Source: Lachnospiraceae bacterium UBA3821 (lineage in GTDB: Bacteria > Bacillota > Clostridia > Lachnospirales > Lachnospiraceae). From it: DNA of 22,887 nucleotides. Made by a program: the position numbers and the translations under genes. Positions 1-7,920 of the stretch are shown here, piece by piece. The DNA lies in contig DFDT01000014.1 in assembly GCA_002368865.1 (NCBI GenBank), positions 1-22,887 of the forward strand. The letters run 5' to 3'. The notes beneath the pieces were generated by a model. It saw only the letters and a program-made list of their open reading frames with translations, made no database searches and was not told the origin of the DNA. Every line of letters begins with the position of its first letter. The stretch's first letter is position 1.

Positions 1-392
<392 letters not shown>

Positions 393-441
393 TCATGTCC
401 TCCTTTAAAATAATTATAGTTTTTCAGGTTTTCCATGACAA

Positions 442-482
442 AAGGACAAAGACGCCCCTTAGTCTCAGACACCTTTGTCCTT
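442..482 (-). promoter_or_regulatory. Hairpin at the 5' end of the gdhA leader
   Basis: A perfect 10-bp inverted repeat, AAGGACAAAG at 473-482 (minus strand) and CTTTGTCCTT at 442-451, encloses a 21-nt loop containing GTCTGAGAC. It begins almost at the predicted transcription start and lies about 55 nt upstream of the gdhA start. No U-run follows, so it is not an intrinsic terminator. It could be an mRNA 5' stabiliser or a protein/RNA-binding element; the role is inference. Confidence 0.55.
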
Positions 483-490
483 ATGGATTC

Positions 491-519
491 ATTATAAACG
501 ACCTTTTTGAATTTTTCAA
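491..519 (-). promoter_or_regulatory. Promoter of gdhA
   Basis: On the minus strand, TTGAAA (514-519), a 17-nt spacer and a perfect TATAAT (491-496) form a sigma-A-type promoter. The start would fall near 484, giving a leader of about 95 nt that begins with the 442-482 hairpin. Confidence 0.75.
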
Positions 520-610
520 TATGCTTTATTGGATTAAACCGTAAAAGTTTTGGGCAAAATCAAGGTACGAATTAGTGCATTTTGCACAATTTGTCTTTCT
601 GCCCCGAACT

Positions 611-2287
611 TTAATCAACCCAATCATATACCTTGCCAGTTCTGATCATCGTCTCCGTATTTGATGCATGACCGGTTTGAATATATTCCTCAAAATGTGT
701 GGATCTGTCACTCCTGTACCAGAGAAATCTCCTTTCCCTTTGATCACCTTCTTTATAGGGAAATACATCCGAACCATAACTGCCATCCATAAGTTTCACA
801 TAAGCCTCCTGCAAATCCCCCTGTGCCACAGGCGCTTCGGAAACCTGCATTTCTTCATGATGCTCATTAAATCCTTTTATGAACAGGATCGGCTGTTGCC
901 TGCCGTACGGATTATAGTACAAATTCTCATATGGCTCATCATTGTATCCATGATCTGACAGTACAATGATCACCGTATTATCATATACACCTGATGCCTG
1001 CAGTTTTTGAATATAAGCCCCCGCCATATTGGCTGCTGCAGCTACTGCCTCATCATAATTGGTTTGTCCATCGATCAGCTCAACATTTCTATTATATCGA
1101 AACGGCACATGGGCTCCGTTGACATGAATAAACTTAAAATTGTTTCCCGGAATATACTCCATATCCTCCTTCAAATGCTGCATGAAAAAAGAATTCTCCG
1201 GAGAGTACACTTCATATTCCAAATCCTCCACAACCTTAAGATTGTCAAATTCATCCGGCAAAGCGAGACATCGTCTCTTCAGATCATATGGCGCATACTT
1301 CAATCCCACAAGCCGAAGTTCCAGTTTGATCAACTTCCATTCAGACGAAAACCATGCCTGTTTTTTCTTGAAATTATCAAACCTGTAAAATCCCTCATTG
1401 TCAACAAACGGCATCTCCAGGGTATATAGTTCCATCGAATAATCCCTGTTTTGCAGCTCCGTGAACAGCGGAGCCTCCAACAATACTCTTGTCCGGTAAT
1501 CATTAATCAGTTCATCATATTCATACCAGTCTCCGCTTAACACATAATGCAGCGAATGATTTGTCAGCGGATAAGACCCCATCGTATCATCATAGTATGT
1601 AAAATCTTTGAATTTTGCCCTGATCTCGTCATCCTGCATCAGTAATTCATACATTTCCTCGCCACGTGTCGCATCCAGCAGCAAGATCACAAAATTCTTA
1701 CCTTCCTTGGACATTGTCATAAATTTATCTGTTGTGACGGTCAGATCTCCCTTATCCAATAACCCGTTATGATTCATTCCGGTGATCAGGCAGGTTACGA
1801 TCAAAACAGACAATACAACAGACGAAATATAAAAATACATTTTTACAACAAACTCGCTTTTTCTCTTCCATCCCACCAATGCTGTGATGAGAATAACAGC
1901 ACTCCACAGAATAATTGTGTATTTCCTTTGATAATCATAATTCTGCCAATTGACCACGCTTCCATCCAGCAACGGCAGATTTCCCGCCAAATAGTTCCCC
2001 TGGATATAGGTACACAGGAACACGACACCATAAATGATATATATAATCTTCCAAAATTTGTAACCGATCAAACGCGCTATGATAAAAAGCAACAGTCCCG
2101 CGCCAAATAAGGCAGCAAACATCTTAAGGCAGACGGGAAAAAGATTATATATATCAAACCAATACTCCTCTATGTTGGTAAAATATAATTGTAATGGTTC
2201 AAATATACAGATCATGATCCCCATTGTAATACTCAGAACAATCGATTTTATCAAAAAAGTTTTTTTCGTTTTCGTCCGCTTATTCAT
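611..2287 (-). CDS. Membrane-anchored sulfatase/alkaline-phosphatase-fold protein
   Basis: This 558-aa protein has an N-terminal membrane part with about five hydrophobic segments (roughly residues 12-31, 50-73, 79-97, 122-139, 149-170) and a large extracellular domain of the alkaline phosphatase/sulfatase superfamily. Metal-site motifs are visible: NFVILLLDATRG with Asp205, HVNGAHVPF with His393, and VIIVLSDHGYND with Asp445-His446. A Thr/Ser-rich segment after Asp205 (YPLTNHSLHYVLSG, Thr242 candidate) sits where the nucleophile would be. The layout resembles LtaS-like or phosphoglycerol/phosphoethanolamine transferases that modify surface polymers, but the substrate cannot be told. The first ATG is used; AAGGGA lies upstream at wide spacing. 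Its neighbours (SH3b protein, gdhA) give no pathway. Fold confident, activity uncertain. Confidence 0.8.
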   Translation of the reverse strand: MNKRTKTKKTFLIKSIVLSITMGIMICIFEPLQLYFTNIEEYWFDIYNLFPVCLKMFAALFGAGLLLFIIARLIGYKFWKIIYIIYGVVFLCTYIQGNYLAGNLPLLDGSVVNWQNYDYQRKYTIILWSAVILITALVGWKRKSEFVVKMYFYISSVVLSVLIVTCLITGMNHNGLLDKGDLTVTTDKFMTMSKEGKNFVILLLDATRGEEMYELLMQDDEIRAKFKDFTYYDDTMGSYPLTNHSLHYVLSGDWYEYDELINDYRTRVLLEAPLFTELQNRDYSMELYTLEMPFVDNEGFYRFDNFKKKQAWFSSEWKLIKLELRLVGLKYAPYDLKRRCLALPDEFDNLKVVEDLEYEVYSPENSFFMQHLKEDMEYIPGNNFKFIHVNGAHVPFRYNRNVELIDGQTNYDEAVAAAANMAGAYIQKLQASGVYDNTVIIVLSDHGYNDEPYENLYYNPYGRQQPILFIKGFNEHHEEMQVSEAPVAQGDLQEAYVKLMDGSYGSDVFPYKEGDQRERRFLWYRSDRSTHFEEYIQTGHASNTETMIRTGKVYDWVD

Positions 2288-2323
2288 ATCTTAAATTATT
2301 TCCCTTCTGTACCAAAACACAGA

Positions 2324-2352
2324 AAATTCCCAGAAAAAAATCCTGGGAATTT
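2324..2352 (-). terminator. Probable terminator after the SH3b-protein gene
   Basis: Inverted repeat AAATTCCCAG / CTGGGAATTT (10 bp) with a 9-nt loop, followed on the minus strand by TTTTCTGTGTTTT. It lies 18 bp past the stop of the SH3b gene and upstream of the sulfatase-fold gene. The T-run is interrupted, so termination may be partial. Confidence 0.6.
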
Positions 2353-2369
2353 CGACTGTTTTATCACAC

Positions 2370-3563
2370 TTAGTTTTCCACATACTCGGCCTTGATATAT
2401 CCGACTTTATCATTGTACTTGATCTTACACCAGTCTCCCTCTACCGCGATCAACTCAGCCGAATCGCCGCCGGCTAATACGCCAAGCTTCTCCGCCGTCT
2501 CACTTGCGGCAGCACGAACATTAATATTGGTCTTAGCCTTCACCGTACCGATGGTAGGCTGTCCCGCTGCACCTTCCTGCACTCTCAGGAAATCAGATCT
2601 GATATAACCTTCTTTTCCTTCATAGTCGATCTTGGTCCAGCCATTCACGCGTTCTTCCACTACCAGCCATTTGCTTCCCTTTGTAGCCTTGCCAAGCTTA
2701 TCGGATTTCTCGCTGTCAGAACTTCTTACATTCACCGTATCTAACGCAACCGCATATACCGGCTCTTCCGTCACCACCGGTCCGTCTATCACCTGAGGGT
2801 CTTCGGAATCATTGCCGTCAGCATTGGCTGCAGCCTGCGCCGCTGCTTCCTCCTGCATCTGGGACCATTTCACGCCGACATTCATATTGACCTGGGCCAT
2901 CACTTCTTCCGCATAACCTTCAAGATCCGGATGCTCCTTAAAGAAATCATCATACTCTGCCGTGATACGGTTATTGAATTCCACCACATCATCCTGAGCA
3001 CAGATCATGCTGATATAGGCATTCAGCTCCTCGCTGATATTAGTGCGCTTGATGTACAGCGAACCATCTTCCGCAGTGCAGACATAATGTGTTGTATAAC
3101 CGGGGAACTCCTCCTCATGATTGACAAAAGTCATTTTGTAATATACATATACGATACTTTCGCCTTCATTCATACCTTTCTTGGTATAAATCTCGATCAG
3201 GGGGAAATACTCGATATAATTTGCCTTCTCCTCAAAGGATATCACATCCAGATCCGACACCTCATCGCAGACAGACTTGATTGTGTCGATGTCCCCCGTC
3301 GCCTGTGCATTATAAAACGTATAGATTAATTCTTTGATCGCCTGATCGGAATTCTCAGTCATGGGAACATCTTCCACAACCGGCTGAGAAGCCTGCGTCT
3401 GTTCCGTACTCTCCGGAACGATATCCCCAATCTTCCGCTCACCGGATGCCCCCAACGCAATACACACTGTCACTGCTACCGCAAGTACCACAACAACCGG
3501 AAACACAATCTTATAATTCTTTGTCAGAAAACTGCGCACCAACTGTAATTTATCTTTTAACAT
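2370..3563 (-). CDS. Single-pass membrane protein with two C-terminal SH3b domains
   Basis: This 397-aa protein has a short basic N-terminus, one membrane segment (about residues 18-39), an extracellular middle region and two bacterial SH3 domains (about 268-327 and 338-395). Both SH3b repeats show the typical NVR near the start (VNVRSSDS, INVRAAAS), a central GSKWLVVEE/GDSAELIAVEG strand and a GYI(R/K)xD/EY end. SH3b domains bind cell-wall peptides or glycans, so a wall-associated role is inferred. Residues 75-175 may adopt an NTF2-like fold (weak guess). A low-complexity Ala/Glu/Asp linker runs about 236-266. The ATG at 3563 is chosen because AGAGGA sits about 8 nt upstream; an upstream in-frame extension would run through the tRNA gene and is rejected. 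It lies 36 bp past the tRNA and has no separate promoter that I can see. Confidence 0.85.
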   Translation of the reverse strand: MLKDKLQLVRSFLTKNYKIVFPVVVVLAVAVTVCIALGASGERKIGDIVPESTEQTQASQPVVEDVPMTENSDQAIKELIYTFYNAQATGDIDTIKSVCDEVSDLDVISFEEKANYIEYFPLIEIYTKKGMNEGESIVYVYYKMTFVNHEEEFPGYTTHYVCTAEDGSLYIKRTNISEELNAYISMICAQDDVVEFNNRITAEYDDFFKEHPDLEGYAEEVMAQVNMNVGVKWSQMQEEAAAQAAANADGNDSEDPQVIDGPVVTEEPVYAVALDTVNVRSSDSEKSDKLGKATKGSKWLVVEERVNGWTKIDYEGKEGYIRSDFLRVQEGAAGQPTIGTVKAKTNINVRAAASETAEKLGVLAGGDSAELIAVEGDWCKIKYNDKVGYIKAEYVEN

Positions 3564-3580
3564 AAAAAATCCTCTCAAAA

Positions 3581-3703
3581 AATCAAGGTGATGTAAAGTG
3601 CATCCGACAGGAATCGAACCTGCATTAAAGGCGTCGGAGGCCTTCGTTCTATCCATTAGACTACGGATGCAAATTGTTACAACTTTGTTACATCACCTTG
3701 ATT
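3581..3703. repeat. Perfect 16-bp inverted repeat enclosing tRNA-Arg
   Basis: AATCAAGGTGATGTAA (3581-3596) and its exact complement TTACATCACCTTGATT (3688-3703) flank the tRNA gene. On the minus strand the second arm is followed by a run of six T, so leader and trailer of the precursor can pair into a terminator-like stem with the whole tRNA as its loop. Confidence 0.85.
3599..3670 (-). tRNA. tRNA-Arg (anticodon CCG)
   Basis: A 72-nt cloverleaf: acceptor GCATCCG pairs with CGGATGC; the anticodon stem AAGGC/GCCTT encloses the loop CTCCGAC, anticodon CCG, decoding CGG; the T arm GCAGG-TTCGATT-CCTGT is standard. The discriminator is A and CCA is not encoded, so it must be added after transcription. 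The D stem (GTCT ... AGAAC) is weakly paired. It has its own promoter at 3704-3732. Confidence 0.95.
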
Positions 3704-3732
3704 ATCATACCACAAAACTTGTACTCTGTCTA
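3704..3732 (-). promoter_or_regulatory. Promoter of tRNA-Arg
   Basis: TAGACA (3727-3732), a 17-nt spacer and TATGAT (3704-3709) with an upstream TG (extended -10) on the minus strand. The start would fall near 3697, inside the first arm of the 16-bp inverted repeat, so about 10-12 nt of that arm would be transcribed. The gene for the SH3b protein may be read through from here. Confidence 0.7.
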
Positions 3733-3779
3733 CATGGATTTTCTTAAAAAAAACGAAACTGCTTTCTGTATTTCATTCT

Positions 3780-4706
3780 CTATTGGGAATTGGAAAGATT
3801 ATCGATTCGATTTTCCTTACGATGATAGAAATAAAGACTGTCGGAAAGAATTTCCTCCGGGTCAACGCATGCACGATTCACTTCCTGTATAATATCCTGC
3901 ATTTTTTCTTTCTCTTCGACCTCGCCGGCCGGCAGAAGGATGACCTCATGAATGGAACTAGGCAAAATATACAGATCATCTTCCATCCGGTCCGCAATCT
4001 TTTTTAACAACCCCTGGTACACCATACAGGTTGCTCCATGGCATCGCTGCTCATTTGTCAATACCTTCATGGGAACATCCATGTTTTCTCCGGTATATTC
4101 CTTCAGAAGCTCTCCCATCTGATATAAATGCATCGGATAGATCCGCTCTGTATTTCTGGCAGCCTCCTGCATCAGCATCTCCGTCGTGCAGTTCCACATC
4201 TCCATGTGATTGTTATGGATCAGGATTGCCCCGGACCCCAACACCTTATCTTCATATGCGTAATAAAAACACAGACTCAGATCCAGAAGATCCACATGTG
4301 GAATCTGCTCCAAAAGGCTCCTGTTCTTTCTCGTATTGATCAGTTTATAGCAGATTCTCTGACGTACCTTCTCATAATCCCTGAAGAAGGACATATCCAC
4401 GTTATCGGCGGGCGTATTCTGCTCATATACCTCGATCACCATACGCAGAATACGTTCCAGTGACGTTCCGGAGATATACATCTCCCAGAAAGAATTGAGG
4501 TAGATGGTGGGCGACAGATTCTTTTCTGCGGACAAAATGATCAGGCCCTGCAGCACTACACCATTATTTTTTCTCACCTCCTGTAATTTTACCTCATACC
4601 GGTCTCCCATCTTCCGCGAGACGCTCTGGCTCACCGCCTCTGCAAAGCATCGGATATTGGTATAAGTCATGTTGTCCAATTTAATCGTATTTCTCTTTTT
4701 TTCCAT
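3780..4706 (-). CDS. DUF5688 family protein, function unknown
   Basis: A 308-aa soluble protein with no signal peptide or membrane segment. The segments INTRKNRSLLEQIPHVDLLDLSLCF, GSGAILIHNNHMEMW and DLYILPSSIHEVILLP resemble the DUF5688 family, which I recall as common in Lachnospiraceae, often several copies per genome, and without a known role. Charged/hydrophobic alternation suggests an alpha/beta fold; no catalytic motif is evident. The ATG at 4706 follows AAGAGGAAATTT, a good ribosome site. It stands alone between the efp terminator and the tRNA promoter; a palindrome GCGCAAATGCGC (4751-4762) lies about 45 bp upstream and could be an operator. A TTTCG then T8 stretch near 3748-3765 may end its transcript. 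No function is offered. Confidence 0.75.
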   Translation of the reverse strand: MEKKRNTIKLDNMTYTNIRCFAEAVSQSVSRKMGDRYEVKLQEVRKNNGVVLQGLIILSAEKNLSPTIYLNSFWEMYISGTSLERILRMVIEVYEQNTPADNVDMSFFRDYEKVRQRICYKLINTRKNRSLLEQIPHVDLLDLSLCFYYAYEDKVLGSGAILIHNNHMEMWNCTTEMLMQEAARNTERIYPMHLYQMGELLKEYTGENMDVPMKVLTNEQRCHGATCMVYQGLLKKIADRMEDDLYILPSSIHEVILLPAGEVEEKEKMQDIIQEVNRACVDPEEILSDSLYFYHRKENRIDNLSNSQ

Positions 4707-4782
4707 AAATTTCCTCTTTTCTGTTTTATAAATTTGTTTTTTGGGTTTTTGCGCATTTGCGCGAGATAAAATAAGGCAAAAA

Positions 4783-4830
4783 AAGACAATGAAACCACTC
4801 CCGTGTTCACGGAAGCCTGTCCATTGTCTT
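4783..4830 (-). terminator. Intrinsic terminator of the efp transcript
   Basis: On the minus strand AAGACAATG (4822-4830) pairs with CATTGTCTT (4783-4791), with an inner CCGTG/CACGG stem, and is followed by a run of T (4778-4784). It lies 73 bp past the efp stop. The gap 4831-4903 contains only a short direct repeat (AGCATATAG twice) on the plus strand. Confidence 0.85.
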
Positions 4831-4903
4831 ACATTGCATTTCTATTTCAGCATATAGTTTAGCATATAGCAGCTGCGAAACTGCCGTTTGGAAAAGATAT
4901 CAG

Positions 4904-5461
4904 TTACACGCGGGACAGATACTCACCTGTTCTGGTGTCGATCTTGATCTTGTCTCCCTGCTCTACGAACAAAGGTACATAAACCAACGCACCTGTCTCA
5001 ACAGTTGCGGGCTTGGTAGCACCGGTAGCGGTATCACCCTTGAAACCGGGCTCTGTCTCTGTGATATCCAACTCTACAAACAGAGGGGGCTCCACGGAGA
5101 ACACACTGCCGTTATGGGAGCAAACCTTGCACATCTCGTTCTCTTTCACGAACTTGAGTGCATCGCCTACTGTCTCACTATTCAATGCGATCTGCTCGTA
5201 GGTCTCCATATCCATAAAGGTATAGAGATCCCCATCGGCATACAGATACTGCATATCTTTTCTATCAATACGCGCCTGAGGGCATTTCTCTGTAGGACGG
5301 AAGGTCTTCTCAACCACACCGCCACTCTTGATATTTTTCAGCTTCGTGCGAACGAAAGCCGCGCCCTTTCCGGGTTTTACATGCTGGAATTCGATGATCT
5401 GGTATACATTGTTGTCATATTCAATCGTAATACCATTTCTGAAGTCGCCTGCAGAAATCAT
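4904..5461 (-). CDS. efp: Translation elongation factor P
   Basis: EF-P binds the ribosome between the P and E sites and relieves stalling at consecutive prolines. The 185-aa length is that of the family, with three beta-barrel (KOW-like and OB) domains. The tip loop [13 protein letters not shown] puts the usual modified residue, Lys32, in place, and the C-terminal signature ([25 protein letters not shown]) is intact. Lysine at the tip with surrounding PGKGA resembles the unmodified or hydroxypentanoyl-type proteins of Firmicutes; no epmAB-like genes are in the window. AGGAGG precedes the ATG. It follows aroKQ by 61 bp with its own likely promoter and ends at a strong terminator. Confidence 0.98.
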   Translation of the reverse strand: MISAGDFRNGITIEYDNNVYQIIEFQHVKPGKGAAFVRTKLKNIKSGGVVEKTFRPTEKCPQARIDRKDMQYLYADGDLYTFMDMETYEQIALNSETVGDALKFVKENEMCKVCSHNGSVFSVEPPLFVELDITETEPGFKGDTATGATKPATVETGALVYVPLFVEQGDKIKIDTRTGEYLSRV

Positions 5462-5502
5462 AATATGTTCCTCCTAAAATTTTCACGATATAATTCATGG
5501 AT

Positions 5503-5531
5503 ATTTTATACTAAAAGCAAATCTATTTCAA
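5503..5531 (-). promoter_or_regulatory. Likely promoter of efp
   Basis: TTGAAA (5526-5531), a 17-nt spacer and TAAAAT (5503-5508) on the minus strand, overlapping the last codons and stop of the aroKQ gene. This would let efp be made independently of the aro genes. Confidence 0.55.
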
Positions 5532-6515
5532 CTCTTTTTTACAAAAATTCTCAAAAATGTAGTCTATCGCCATCAGATACCCGTTCAGCCCCTGCCCGTA
5601 GATCTGATGATCACACGCTTCTTTGGTCACCGAATTCTTCCGGAATTCCTCCCTCTGGGTGATATCCGAAATATGAATTTCCACCTTCGGTACCGTAATG
5701 CTGGCCAAAGCATCCCGTATTGCATAACTGTAATGCGTGTAAGCCCCCGGATTGATCACGATCCCTTCGGTCCCGTCAAAGTACGCCTCCTGGATTCGAT
5801 CAATGATAGCGCCCTCATGATTGGACTGAAAGACCTGAATGTCACTGCCGCTCTCTTTGGCCTTCTGGGCGATCAGATTTAGGAGATATTGATAATCCTG
5901 TGTGCCGTAAACGGCTTTCTCCCGGATCCCGAGAAAATTAAGATTTGGACCGTTGATCACCAAAAGTTTTCTGGCTTTCTTGCGTTCTTCCGGCTTCTGA
6001 GGAATCTGTTTCATGATCTCTTCCACAACCTTGAACACAGGAAGTCCATCCACATCCAGGATCACATCGGCGCAGTTTTCGTACGCTTCTGCCCGCTCTG
6101 CCAGCAGCTCCCTGATCTTAGCCAGCGGATCCGCACATTGCAGCAAAGGCCTCGTGGTATCCTCTTTGATCCTGTCATATATAGTCTCCGCCTTTGCCCG
6201 CAGATAAAACACCTTACCGCACTGCTTTAAAAGCGCCCGGTTCTCCTCTCTGACCGGCATACCTCCGCCCACGGAAATGATCCGCCCATAGTTTCTTCCC
6301 GCAATCTCGCGAAGAAGTTCCGTTTCCATCTGCCGGAAAGCCTCCTCACCGTCCTGCGCAAAAATGTCGGAAATGCTTTTCCCCTGCTTGCTCTCGATCA
6401 GCTTGTCCGTATCCTCCACCGGCATGTGTATCTTGTAGGAAAGCTTCAGTCCGGTGGTCGTCTTACCGCTTCCCATAAATCCGATCAAAATTATGTTTTT
6501 TCCTTTGTTGTCCAT
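5523..6515 (-). CDS. Bifunctional shikimate kinase / type II 3-dehydroquinate dehydratase
   Basis: One 330-aa protein carries two shikimate-pathway enzymes. Residues 1-170 are shikimate kinase: Walker A GFMGSGKT (12-19), shikimate-binding Asp35/Asp37 (EDTD), GGG (83-85) and the lid Arg in TTRPLL (120-125). Residues 183-330 are type II dehydroquinase: NGPNLNFLG, GIRE with Arg198, catalytic Tyr203 (VYG), NPGAYTH (Asn255, His261), EIHISD (His281) and EEFR. A short charged linker (about 171-182) joins them. The kinase phosphorylates shikimate; the dehydratase makes 3-dehydroshikimate, two steps earlier, with AroE acting between them. The ATG at 6515 is preferred because GGAGG lies 7 nt upstream; an ATG at 6530 directly after the aroE stop has no such site. 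No stop or frameshift separates the domains. Confidence 0.95.
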   Translation of the reverse strand: MDNKGKNIILIGFMGSGKTTTGLKLSYKIHMPVEDTDKLIESKQGKSISDIFAQDGEEAFRQMETELLREIAGRNYGRIISVGGGMPVREENRALLKQCGKVFYLRAKAETIYDRIKEDTTRPLLQCADPLAKIRELLAERAEAYENCADVILDVDGLPVFKVVEEIMKQIPQKPEERKKARKLLVINGPNLNFLGIREKAVYGTQDYQYLLNLIAQKAKESGSDIQVFQSNHEGAIIDRIQEAYFDGTEGIVINPGAYTHYSYAIRDALASITVPKVEIHISDITQREEFRKNSVTKEACDHQIYGQGLNGYLMAIDYIFENFCKKELK

Positions 6516-6530
6516 ATTATGCCTCCGCAT

Positions 6531-7397
6531 TCAGTCTTTTCGCTGCATTGCCTCAAATACCATCTGTGCCTGTTCCTCCGTGATCTGCGTATTCGTCCAG
6601 CACTCATATGCGATCACGCCCTGATAAAGCAGCATTTTCGCCCCATTGAATGCCCTGCCTCCGTGTGTCTGCACCAACTTCATAAACTTCGTCTGGGGCG
6701 GATTAAAGATCAGATCATATCCGGTATGGATTCTCTCGTAAAAAGCTTCGTCCGCGATCACCACGTCCTCATCATGGGGATGCATCCCCACACTGGTCGC
6801 CTGGATGACCAGATACTTTCGGTCCTGCGGCAGCTTCCCGTAATCTTCGTTCGCCATTGCCTTCACCAGCTCCCGTCCCGCGTATCCGTTGACCTCCTCC
6901 GCAACTTTCTCCGCTTTTTCTATCGTCCGGTTCATTAACAGGATCTCATCCGCGCCTTTTTCCGCAAGCAGCACCGCCACCGCCCGTGCCACACCTCCTG
7001 CTCCTAGGATCAGCACCTTCTCGCCTTCTATCTTCACCCCATCCGCGCACATGGCACGGTACAGACCGGGCATGTCCGTATTGTACCCCTTATAACCGCC
7101 CTCCATGCGCACCAGCGTGTTCACGGCGCCAATCTTCTGCGCCAGCGGGTCGATCTCCTTCAAAAGCGGAATCACTTCGCTCTTGTAGGGCACCGTCACA
7201 TTCAGCCCCAGCAGATTCAGCGCATAAGCCCCTTTCACCGCATCTTCCAGTCTGCCGGTCTCCACGTGAAACGGCACATAACAGAGTTTCTGCCCCATCA
7301 ATTCCGCCAGCGTATTATGGATCACCGGGGATAGCGTATGCTCCACCGGATTTCCGATCAGCCCACAGGTACGGGTATATCCGTCAATCGCCTGCAT
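6531..7397 (-). CDS. aroE: Shikimate dehydrogenase
   Basis: A 288-aa cytoplasmic enzyme that reduces 3-dehydroshikimate to shikimate with NADPH. Visible are the substrate site GLIGNPVEHTLSPVIHN (10-28), NVTVPYK with catalytic Lys72, NTLVR and YNTDMPG with catalytic Asp108, the nucleotide fold VLILGAGGVARAV (128-140) with the dinucleotide motif, MNRT for the NADP phosphate, and the C-terminal GAKMLLYQGVIAYECW. The ATG at 7397 follows AGGAGGAAATTCTC. Its start overlaps the end of the YqeG gene by 14 nt, and its stop lies 15 bp before the aroKQ start, so the three steps dehydroquinate to shikimate-3-phosphate are encoded by two adjacent, co-translated genes. Confidence 0.97.
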   Translation of the reverse strand: MQAIDGYTRTCGLIGNPVEHTLSPVIHNTLAELMGQKLCYVPFHVETGRLEDAVKGAYALNLLGLNVTVPYKSEVIPLLKEIDPLAQKIGAVNTLVRMEGGYKGYNTDMPGLYRAMCADGVKIEGEKVLILGAGGVARAVAVLLAEKGADEILLMNRTIEKAEKVAEEVNGYAGRELVKAMANEDYGKLPQDRKYLVIQATSVGMHPHDEDVVIADEAFYERIHTGYDLIFNPPQTKFMKLVQTHGGRAFNGAKMLLYQGVIAYECWTNTQITEEQAQMVFEAMQRKD

Positions 7398-7899
7398 GAG
7401 AATTTCCTCCTTTTTTGTGATAAAAATACAGCACAATATACTCCAGCCTTCGCTTCAGCACAATCTGGATCTCCTCCTTGGGATGGATAGGCCTGGTCAG
7501 GTAAGTGACAATTCCCGCTTTCTTCGCCCCCCAGACATCCGTAAAAAGCTGATCCCCCACAAACACCGTTGTCTCCGGTTTCGTGGACATCCGCTTCATT
7601 GCCTCCTGATAGCCTCTTTTGCCCGGTTTTCCCGCCTTATAGATATATTTACTTCCTACCGCGTCCGCAAAACTCTTCACTCGCGGTTCCTTATTGTTGG
7701 ACAAAAGAAGTGTATCCAGCCCGATCACTCTGAGCTTCTCAAACAGATCCCTTGCCTGTGCATCTGCCGGTGCCCCGTGGGGCACCAGCGTATTGTCAAT
7801 GTCAAAGATCACGCCCCGGATGCCGTGTTCGTACAGCTGCCTATAATCAATCTCATAGGCACTGTCCGACTCATGATCCGGGTAAAAAGGTTCCAGCAT
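7384..7899 (-). CDS. YqeG family HAD-type phosphatase
   Basis: A 171-aa HAD superfamily (subfamily IIIA) phosphatase-like protein. Motif I is VIFDIDNTLV with nucleophile Asp33 and general acid Asp35, motif II LLLSNNKE (64-71), motif III lysine in KAGKPGKRGY, and motif IV FVGDQLFTDVWGAKKAG. Bacillus YqeG is the namesake of the family; related eukaryotic members act on phosphatidylglycerophosphate, but the bacterial substrate is not settled. GAGG precedes the ATG by 8 nt. It sits 21 bp after the PcRGLX-like gene and overlaps aroE by 14 nt, so it belongs to the same transcript as the aro genes. In many Firmicutes yqeG lies beside aroE, which fits. Confidence 0.93.
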   Translation of the reverse strand: MLEPFYPDHESDSAYEIDYRQLYEHGIRGVIFDIDNTLVPHGAPADAQARDLFEKLRVIGLDTLLLSNNKEPRVKSFADAVGSKYIYKAGKPGKRGYQEAMKRMSTKPETTVFVGDQLFTDVWGAKKAGIVTYLTRPIHPKEEIQIVLKRRLEYIVLYFYHKKGGNSHAGD

Positions 7900-7920
7900 T
7901 CCATTATCCTCTTTCTTTTA

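Noticed and set aside
575..587. GTGCA-TTT-TGCAC as terminator of the sulfatase-fold gene
   Set aside because: 5-bp stem with no T-run following on the minus strand; too weak to call.
3564..3656. N-terminal extension of the SH3b protein to an ATG at 3656
   Set aside because: It would translate through the tRNA-Arg gene; the ATG at 3563 has a proper ribosome site and is followed by a normal membrane anchor.
4751..4762. GCGCATTTGCGC as a terminator
   Set aside because: The stem is only 5 bp and there is no U-run on the strand that would need it; kept only as a possible operator in the DUF5688 entry.
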